From assembly GCA_947646735.1 (NCBI GenBank), contig CANTFK010000348.1:1-13229 (forward strand): a DNA stretch of 13,229 nt, in the 5' to 3' direction. The notes beneath the pieces are model-generated. The model did no database searches. It was given only the letters and a program-made list of their open reading frames with translations, and was not told where the DNA came from. A program made the position numbers and the translations under genes. Positions 7,492 through 13,229 of the stretch are shown here, piece by piece (within the stretch, counting starts at the first letter, position 1; the number at the start of each line of letters is the position of its first letter). Source of the stretch: Peronospora farinosa. Lineage: Eukaryota > Oomycota > Peronosporomycetes > Peronosporales > Peronosporaceae.

Positions 7492-8556
7492 TATAGTGGC
7501 CATATTTCTGAGGTAAAATTGGGCCAGTACGTGAATTTACCGGCGACAAAATATGTCGAGGTTCCGCTGAAGTGGGTTACGTCGGACCAGTGGAAATTAT
7601 GGATGACCCGTGGAGACAGATGGGTGACTACGATGATCCAAGGACATGGACATCGCCAATTCTAGAGGGTCACCAATGTGAGTGATAAGGACCTGATCCT
7701 ACACGAGGATACCAAGCTGGGCATTTGGCTGGCTAAGGACCGCGTTCCCCGGGCCCAAGGATTCGTGTCAGTTGGTTCTAGGAGGTACGCCGAATGGAAA
7801 AATCTAGCCTACCAAGCAACCACCGACGAGAAAGATGCAGAGACCACTCAAGAAGAAGCATACCAAGGTCCGATGGTCAAGAAATCTCAGTACACGACTC
7901 CACAAGAGATGTTGCTACGTACGGGGACCCAAGTACCAGTGGTTAACGTGGTGCACGAGTCTGTTATGAGGGACCCTGAGTCATTACCATCGGATCAGGA
8001 GTCTGGAGGAGAAGCCCTCGATGGAGGTCAACCAGCTAGAACTAGCGTGGGCAAGGAAGTCTTATTTAATGATATGACCGATATGGATAGGGTCCACCAA
8101 GAAGAGGATCAACAGGTCCACCAAGAGGTGATTTTAACAGGTCCGACCAGACGTGGGTCCCCAGAGGGGGGGGGGGGTCCACAGGTTCACCCAGAGAGGG
8201 GTCCGCAGATCACCAAGGCTGAAGTAGATACTTCCGATGACCAAGTCTGTGTTCACGAGAGTGGAGATTTATGTGCCGAGGATATCGACAAAAATTGGTC
8301 TGTTATCCCTGAGGTCATCCCATCTACAAACGAAGTTATGTTGGAAGACATCCAGATCCCAGACCCCGGTGATACCCCAAAGGAGGAGGTAGACCGCCTC
8401 CGTCAGATTATATGGAGAAAACGACATTTGCTGATGGGAAATTACCCCTGGCGGCTCGAGGAGCAGTGTGCGACATTGATTTTGGGAACGCACGGCCAAT
8501 CGCCCAATGGGTACGGAAGGTGGCCCCTCAATTTAGGTAGAAGCTGGAATACCTGA
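7492..8556 (+). pseudogene. Element C: pol segment between protease and RT (broken)
   Basis: The frame encodes ISEVKLGQYVNLPATKYVEV, WKLWMTRGDRWVTTMIQGHG, then after a TAG at 7663-7665 in the same frame RVTNVSDKDLILHEDTKLGI and RVPRAQGFVSVGSRRYAEWK. An acidic, Gln/Glu-rich tail follows (EEAYQGPMVKK, QEEDQQVHQE, EEVDRLRQIIWRKR). The first blocks form the conserved region between protease and RT in this lineage; I know no catalytic role for them. The tail includes a low-complexity Gly-Pro-rich part at 8140-8215 coding through a run of 12 G. The final 30 codons are out of the RT frame, which starts about 8440. The protease itself is not present upstream. Confidence 0.75.
8085..8215 (+). repeat. 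Low-complexity GGTCC-rich coding stretch with a G12 run
   Basis: GGTCCACCAAGA-type motifs occur at 8091 and 8115, followed by GGTCCGACC, GGTCCCC, a run of 12 G (about 8166-8177) and GGTCCAC. It stays open and encodes repeated Gln-Val-His-Gln-Glu and Gly-Pro segments. The same GGTCC theme forms the minisatellites at 7041-7300 and 10891-11024. Confidence 0.6.
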
Positions 8557-9330
8557 TAAAAGGCCTCTTATCATCCAAGGGAATCCAGCATTCCACCTCC
8601 CCATGGGCGAGTCCAATTGTAATCATTGTCAAGAAGAATGGGGTGGATATAAGGCTGTGCATTGACTACCGGATGATGAATAACTTAACGCGGCTTATGG
8701 TGTACCCTATGCCTCTCGTGAATGAGCTGCTGGAAGACCTAGATAAGGTATTGTGGTACTGCTCACTGGATATGGCTAGCGGTTTTTGGGTGGTCAGCAT
8801 GACTGAACGAGCTCGTTTAATCTCGGCGTTTGTAACCCCGCTCGGATTGTTTGAGTGGAGACGAATGCCGTTTGGATTGAAGAATGCACCACAGATCTAT
8901 CAGAGATTGTTGGATAACGCTATATATGGATTCCTAACGATTTCCTCGAAGTCCAACACTGAGAAACAGGTTGACCTGTTCGAAATAGGTCAACCTGAAG
9001 CGGACCCCGAGGAGTCCATAATAGGACGCCGGTCTTATTTCGATGATATTTTGGTAACCTCTGGATCATGGGATGACCTATGCTTAAAAGTGGAAAGACT
9101 ATTGGAGGTTTGTGATAAGTGAAATTTATCAATCAGCGCGGTCAAAAGTTCATGGGGATGTAAAAAAGTTGATTATCTTGGGCATCGAGTATCCGTGGAA
9201 TAATTGAAAGACCCCCTAAGGATCTTCAGTCATTGGTGTACCTACCGCTGCCCACCACCCTAAAAGCCATGCAGTCGTTTCTTGGGAGTCTCAATTACGA
9301 TAGCCGGTTTCTAGAAGACTACGTGATTTA
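8440..9330 (+). pseudogene. Element C: reverse transcriptase domain (broken)
   Basis: RT blocks appear in order: DIDFGNARPIAQWVRKVAPQ (then a TAG and KLEYLIKGLLSS), TSPWASPIVIIVKKNGVDIR, LCIDYRMMNNLTR, VLWYCSLDMASGFWVV with the first catalytic Asp, FEWRRMPFGLKNAPQIYQRL, and RRSYFDDILV with YFDD at 9036-9047. About 35 residues separate motif B from YFDD, longer than in element B; this acidic insertion (VDLFEIGQPEADPEES) appears typical of the lineage. After a TGA at 9119-9121 the thumb continues as NLSISAVKSSWGCKKVDYLG and, in another frame, MQSFLGSLNYDSRFLEDY. Catalytic residues are intact; at least three frame breaks are present. A perfect 9-bp stem lies in the insertion (8969-8995). Confidence 0.9.
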
Positions 9331-9880
9331 TACGTCAATATTGTACGAGCTAAGATAAGTGGATTATCATGTATTACGACGCCAGATGAGTGGGACTGAG
9401 GACACCCAGAGGAGTGACCAGGAGGAAGACCGATGGACTCGGGTGGAGGTGGCCTTTGCGATATTGAAGAATAAGATAGCCACCGCCCCAATCCTCCGCC
9501 ATTTTGATCCTGGCCGAGAACCGGTATCATCGTTTATGCCAGTGAGTAAGCCATCTCGGCATCCCTGGTGCAGGGGTATATGCCGGTAACTTTCACGAAT
9601 CGGACTTTAAAGCGAAACGAGATCAACTACGGGCTAGTGAACAAAGAAGTGTTGGCGCTATTGCGGATACTAGACGTCGCTGGTCACCCGACCTATTAAG
9701 GTCATGACCCGACACTCAACACTGGCGTGTTTAGTCCGGTCACTTGGTCTACAAGGTCACCTTGGAAATTGGGATGCGCTCCTGTCCCAATGGACGTTAG
9801 AAGTGGTCAAGTGTAAGCGCGACGAAGACGAAATACTGGGGACATTAGCGTCAAGCATTACGCCTCGCGAAAATGTGGAC
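9331..9880 (+). pseudogene. Element C: RT-linked RNase H (first RNase H, broken)
   Basis: This is the RNase H-type domain directly joined to RT. Recognisable blocks are WTRVEVAFAILKNKIATAPI, LRHFDPGREP, then after frame changes VTFTNRTLKRNEINYGLVNK, EVLALLRILDVAGHPTY and TLACLVRSLGLQGHLGNWDA. NEINYGLVNKEVLALL corresponds to the E-containing helix of Ty3/Gypsy RNase H. The strand that normally carries TDAS is split over frames and reads like a YAS-type sequence without the Asp, so this domain may have lost catalysis in the whole lineage. The following LLSQWTLEVVKCKRDEDEIL leads into the second RNase H. Confidence 0.7.
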
Positions 9881-10440
9881 TCTATTCTATCTTCAATCGC
9901 CCCCAAGAAACACCCGCGCCAGCTATCACGGTGGTTCCCATTACTGTCGAACTCGAGGAGGTCTTGTACGTGGTCAGTTTATGATGGGTCTGCACGAGTT
10001 AAACATGGAGGCGGAGCCTGCAGTGCTATTGTATGGCAACTCCCAGGGTGGACCATGATTGCAGCAGCAGCAAGATATTTACGGAGGCAACGGTCAACGA
10101 AGCAGAGTATGAAGGCCTATTGTTATGTTTTAGCCTACTGGAAAAATTGGATCGTAGACGTCTGGTGGTGTGCGGTGATTCCAATCTGGTCATCCGACAG
10201 ATGCGAGGGGAAATCGAATGCAAGGCACCGGGTCGCACTGCAGAAAGGTTGAAAAGGTCGAAGGCCCTGGACCGTCTCCTTTCCTGACCATCCCATGAGT
10301 TTCTACACATGAAGCGCGAATGGAGCCAGAGTGCGGACCGTCTCGCTAATGCGGCCCTGCATCAACAACAAGGTGTCGATAAAATACCTGAGGAAGAGTG
10401 GAGAGACCTCAAAAAGATCAATCGTCTGCTTGAAGTCTTG
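9881..10440 (+). pseudogene. Element C: second, RVT_3/archaeal-like RNase H
   Basis: A complete second RNase H follows the first. YDGSARVKHGGGACSAIVW (Asp at 9983-9985) is the DGSA strand typical of RVT_3 RNases H. After one frameshift near 10060 the rest is in one frame: TEATVNEAEYEGLLLCFSLL (Glu at 10105-10107), RRLVVCGDSNLVIRQMRGEI (Asp at 10177-10179), HEFLHMKREWSQSADRLANA (Asp at 10336-10338). All four acidic positions expected of the fold are present. A TGA at 10285-10287 interrupts it where a Trp is likely. Extra RNase H domains are known in plant Tat-type and some oomycete LTR elements. The domain removes RNA from the RNA/DNA hybrid during reverse transcription. Confidence 0.82.
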
Positions 10441-10668
10441 ATACCCAAGAATCCATCCCAGAATGCGAATTAGAGCTGTCACGAGGTCTCGGGTCCGGTC
10501 CAGGATGCCGACAGTGGTTGTGCAAGAAGAGGTGGCGCAACGGATACGGATTGAGAGAATTTTGGATGCCCAAGACGATTTGAAGATCTACTTACGGGGT
10601 GAGTGGAGCAATTTACCCTCAAAAGTGGCGTGGGCGTGTGGTAAGATCAAAATAAATTACGCTCTAAG
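10441..10668 (+). pseudogene. Element C: linker before integrase, cut by the insert
   Basis: The frame starting MRIRAVTRSRVRSRMPTVVV continues through QRIRIERILDAQDDLKIYLR, LPSKVAWACGKIKINYALS. In the lineage this helix-rich segment leads straight into the DDG-L-YCP text of the integrase zinc-finger region. Here coding homology stops at 10668 and the next homologous codons are at 11741, 1072 bp further on. It is therefore the left half of a split reading frame. Confidence 0.75.
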
Positions 10669-11739
10669 TGTGGTGAAGTGCTTTCCTAATTTGTGAAGAA
10701 CCCAGAGGCCAGTTGGATTGAAGGGAAAATGGGCCGTGGACTAGGGGGAAGGGACCACGCACCAGAGAGAAGGGACCGGAGATAAAGGTAACCTTGGAGT
10801 GAAGCGACCGTTGGCTGAGAATGTGAAATACAAACAAAGGAGAGGTCATTACCAGGTTACTGTTTAACCGGTACCGAAGGAAGTCGACCATGGCCCTCAT
10901 CGGTAGACCCGGTCCCTCGTCGGTAGACCAGGGTCCCTCTCTGGTAGAAATGGGTCCCTCATCGGTAGACCTGGGTCTCTCATTGGTCGACCCGGTCCCT
11001 CATTGGTTGACCTCGGCCCCTCGGGGTTCCGCCACTCCGGACCAATTAATACAAGGATCAGAACAGTCGACGCAAGGAAGCAGAGATTCAGGCAAGGATA
11101 GAGTAAAGTAGTTAAAAGGATAGGACTATATTAAATACTACTCAATTTGCGATCTACGTGGCACGACTCCGTCACCCAAGAAGGACTTGTTCTAAATTAC
11201 TCACTGTTCCGGGAAGGGATATATATTTGGCCCCGTGTCGGAGACAGTTGCGTAGCGAAGTTCAAGGGCGAATAGAGCTCCAGGATACATTTGGCCTGTG
11301 AGCTCGTCTCGAGTAGCACCTCCCAAAGACCCGCTATCGGAAGCGGCCTCCCTTACCTCACGGTCCGGGAGCAAAGGAAAGGTCAGGTGGTTAATAAGCC
11401 TGAGCCTGCTAAGTAAAAGGCCAGGAACAAGCTCCCTGACGAATTTGTCTGTAAGTATTCTCTAAGAATTAGTCTCTCGACAAGGTTGATCGAGTGGCCA
11501 CCTACCGGCCCGCCGAGTGAAGCATACTCACTCGAGGCCCCCCAAGGTCTACCTCCCTCAAGGCAGACGTCTACATCCTCACCAAGTCTTTCGAAGAGTG
11601 CAACCCGCCAGCCGACGCGTACACAAGGTGAGAGAAGGTCCATACGCGGCATCGGAGTAACCCCTTCGACAGTCGGCAGTCCGGCACAGTAAGTGGTTTA
11701 GGGTCTCATCATACAATTTTGAGAATCCACTCCACCACA
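10669..11739. mobile_element. 1071-bp insertion with TG...CA ends and 12-bp inverted termini
   Basis: The left end TGTGGTGAAGTG and right end CACTCCACCACA are inverted repeats matching at 11 of 12 positions. Flanking codons (KINYALS left, DDDGLMLYC right) are contiguous in the integrase of related elements, which fixes the insert length independently. It is non-coding as far as I can tell: 89- and 73-residue frames inside lack motifs. The last 466 bp recur at 2181-2657. The left part carries minisatellites in both orientations. TG...CA and length fit a solo LTR; a non-autonomous DNA element is the alternative. No clear target duplication is visible (CTAAG left, GGATG right). Confidence 0.85.
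10891..11024. repeat. About 21-bp GGTAGACCNGGGTCCCTCAT minisatellite
   Basis: Six to seven degenerate units of 20-22 bp run through the left part of the insert, each with GGTAGACC (later GGTCGACC, GGTTGACC) and GGTCCCTC. At about 10730-10790 similar units occur in inverse orientation (GGGACCACGCACCAGAGAGAA and GGGACCGG), so two opposed arrays flank about 100 bp. Confidence 0.8.
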
Positions 11740-11740
11740 G

Positions 11741-12420
11741 GATGATGACGGACTTATGTTGTATTGCCCTGGTCTGGGGACAGCCGAAGAGGATCGAGAT
11801 TGGTAGTGATACCCAAAAGCCTACAACAAGACTTTCTACACCATTATCACAAGAGTCTAGAGGGGGGACACCAGGGAATCGGCCGTACGTACCAGCGGAT
11901 ACGAAACATTTTAATTGGAGAGGGCTATTCCGGAGTGTACAACGCTTCGTTGGTACTTGTGTCGACTGCGAGACCGGAAAAGGTGGACCCACCTTACGAG
12001 GGAAGACCCCAAAAAATATTCAGGCCACCTACTTATTTCAGGTCATCGCGATGGATCATATTCCATCGTTGCCCAAGTCGCTCAAGGGAAACACGGAGCT
12101 GTTGATATGGGTGGACCTGTTTACTGGGTAAGGCCAGTTCGTCGAGTTCGGCCCAAACCGTGGCAGACGGGTATGAAGAATGTGTATTTCGAAGGTTTGG
12201 GGCCAGTGAGGCGATCCGACACAACAGGGAACCAAGTTTCATGTCGGATTTCTTTCGCGCTTTCAACCGCATGATTGGGCAAAAGCAGCGGGCCACAATG
12301 GCCTACCGGCCGCAGGCCAATGGAACTGCGGAAAGGATGGTACAGACGATTACCCGATCTATCAAGATGTATGTGTCGGAGGTGGACCAAAGAGATTGGG
12401 ATGCATATGCGAACGGCTCA
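11741..12420 (+). pseudogene. Element C: integrase zinc finger and catalytic core (broken)
   Basis: Integrase joins element cDNA to the host chromosome. Coding resumes with DDDGLMLYCPGLGTAEEDRD. The HHCC zinc-binding region follows as LHHYHKSLEGGHQGIGRTYQ and, after a frameshift near 11905, GTCVDCETGKG. The core reads VIAMDHIPSLPKS (first Asp, 12054-12056), LLIWVDLFTG, YEECVFRRFGASEAIRHNRE, FMSDFFRAFNRMIGQKQRAT and YRPQANGTAERMVQTITRSI (Glu at 12331-12333). The second catalytic position, 36 residues before that Glu, is AAC (Asn) at 12223-12225 where RHDRE is expected. The enzyme would be inactive even without frame breaks. Confidence 0.88.
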
Positions 12421-13010
12421 CATTTGCGTTGAACACGGCACAGGACCGGTTCCGAAAGGAGACTCCGTTCTATCTGGTTCACGGCTGGGACGCAAGAAGC
12501 ACGTTGGAGGCTACTATACCGCTGGACAGTACCAGACGGCGTGACTGTGATCCCCGCCGGTGGCGATATAGCGTACAGCAACAGTATCGCCGGGCAAGGG
12601 AACAAGTCAACGAGTTATTGCGATCAGCAATGGAAAATCGAGCCAAGATCCACAATGAAGAGGTGGCAGATAGCATGATTGAGGCAGAATCTCAGGTTTG
12701 GTTGTATCTAGACCGGGTCAAGGAAGGCTATGCCCGAAAATTGGCCCACCTATGGCATGGGCCATTCCGAGTACGGGAAATGGTGGGGGACCATGCAGCT
12801 CGCCTGGATATCAGTTGGACAGATTATCGCATTTACCTGTTGGTGCACCTTTCGAAGTTGAAGCTAGTCCGGAAATATCCCTACAGACCGAATACGGTGC
12901 TGGTGGTGGACGAAATGGATCGGGTGGATTTTGACGAAGCCCTGTTACCAGAGGATAGTTGGACTCCAGAACTAGAAGACAATGAGTATGAAGTGGAGAT
13001 GATTTCTTGA
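12396..13010 (+). pseudogene. Element C: integrase C-terminal region with GPF/Y module
   Basis: After a frameshift near 12408 the open frame to 13010 continues the integrase: ERLTFALNTAQDRFRKETPF, YLVHGWDARSTLEATIPL, DPRRWRYSVQQQYRRAREQV, NELLRSAMENRAKIHNEEV. The GPF/Y module follows with LAHLWHGPFRVREMVGDHAA, RLDISWTDYRIYLLVHLSKL and KLVRKYPYRP. GPF/Y modules support multimerisation and DNA binding. A 204-codon uninterrupted frame is the longest intact coding stretch of element C after the linker. It ends with a TGA at 13008-13010 caused by one extra base; the chromodomain follows at once in the next frame. Confidence 0.88.
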
Positions 13011-13191
13011 CAAGCGCATGGGAAGGAAAACTCGGTATGGTCGTATTCAATGCGAATACCTGGTGCAGTGGAAAGGATACTCCGATCCGTCATGGGTAGA
13101 CGAGGTGGACCTCAATCGCGGTGGACTACTTGAAAACTACGAACGCAGGCAAGTCACTCGGAATCGTTTTGAGGTGATGCAGAGCCATTAA
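13011..13191 (+). pseudogene. Element C: C-terminal chromodomain
   Basis: In a frame shifted by one base from the preceding ORF the sequence encodes KRMGRKTRYGRIQCEYLVQW, KGYSDPSWVDEVDLNRGGLL and ENYERRQVTRNRFEVMQSH, ending at TAA 13189-13191. EYLVQWKGYSDPSWVDEVDL is a clear chromodomain with its aromatic positions. In chromoviruses this domain sits at the integrase C-terminus and steers insertion towards particular chromatin marks. It explains the likely preference of this lineage for repeat-rich DNA; that is inference. Confidence 0.9.
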
Positions 13192-13207
13192 GAGTAGAGG
13201 GGGAGAG
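13191..13207 (+). promoter_or_regulatory. Polypurine tract of element C
   Basis: AGAGTAGAGGGGGAGAG begins at the chromodomain stop codon and directly precedes the expected 3' LTR. Such a purine run primes plus-strand cDNA synthesis in LTR elements. Confidence 0.75.
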
Positions 13208-13229
13208 TTCATCTTGGGAAGGCCAAGAT
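13208..13229 (+). repeat. Probable start of element C 3' LTR with terminal hairpin
   Basis: The bases after the polypurine tract include a perfect 7-bp inverted repeat, ATCTTGG (13211-13217) and CCAAGAT (13223-13229), before the window ends. Position alone suggests the LTR start; the usual TG is not seen at the first bases. Confidence 0.45.

Larger units (their letters stand above)
7492..13229 (+). mobile_element. Element C: 5'-truncated chromoviral Ty3/Gypsy element with two RNase H domains
   Basis: In order on the plus strand: pre-RT linker, RT, RNase H, second RNase H, integrase zinc finger (split by an insert), integrase core, GPF/Y module, chromodomain, polypurine tract and LTR start. 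It lacks gag and protease, which are replaced by minisatellite DNA. Protein text resembles a Phytophthora Gypsy lineage distinct from elements A and B. Frameshifts, stops and a nested insertion make it inactive. Confidence 0.88.

Noticed and set aside
11200..11216. CTCACTGTTCCGG as a third, inverted terminus of the insert family
   Set aside because: It matches the reverse complement of 2606-2619 over about 14 bases only, weaker against the local copy; near chance level for a window this size.
11383..11652. 89-residue minus-strand and 68-residue plus-strand frames in the insert
   Set aside because: They are not both kept with clear starts in the copy at 2181-2657, which carries indels there, and match no known family.

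Overview
The window reads as repeat-derived DNA from an oomycete, most like Phytophthora or a downy mildew. No intact host gene, tRNA, rRNA or CRISPR array was found. The organism call rests on recognising Ty3/Gypsy polyproteins typical of these genomes; it is inference, not a database result. All protein-coding signal is LTR-retrotransposon, and every polyprotein is broken by stops or frameshifts.

Left half (1-6738), minus strand. Element A (1-1028) is a fragment: the end of gag with a damaged zinc knuckle, then a DSGAS protease. It is followed by a hairpin-rich LTR-like stretch (1009-1613), a 26/27-bp tandem array with 79-bp higher-order structure (1614-1790) and 390 bp without a recognisable gene. 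A truncated copy of a dispersed repeat lies at 2181-2657. Element B (3038-6715) is better preserved: LTR (6391-6715), gag (5231-6343), protease (4688-5230), a spacer of 11-residue repeats (4457-4687), a basic linker, and reverse transcriptase with YFDD (3038-3935). It stops just after the RT thumb, so RNase H and integrase are missing.

Middle (6739-7491). GC-rich minisatellite and duplicated sequence stand where the gag and protease of the next element should be.

Right half (7492-13229), plus strand. Element C belongs to a different Gypsy lineage: pre-RT linker, RT with YFDD, RNase H of the usual RT-linked kind, a second RNase H of the RVT_3/archaeal-like kind, integrase (zinc finger, core, GPF/Y module), chromodomain, polypurine tract and the first bases of a 3' LTR. 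Its integrase is split by a 1071-bp insert (10669-11739) with TG...CA ends and 12-bp inverted termini. The truncated repeat at 2181-2657 is a second copy of that insert.

The most unusual signal is the density of short, often perfect, inverted repeats through the left half, in LTR-like, coding and non-coding DNA alike. Other points of interest are the double RNase H, the insert family, the 11-residue repeat spacer and the minisatellite replacing the 5' end of element C.
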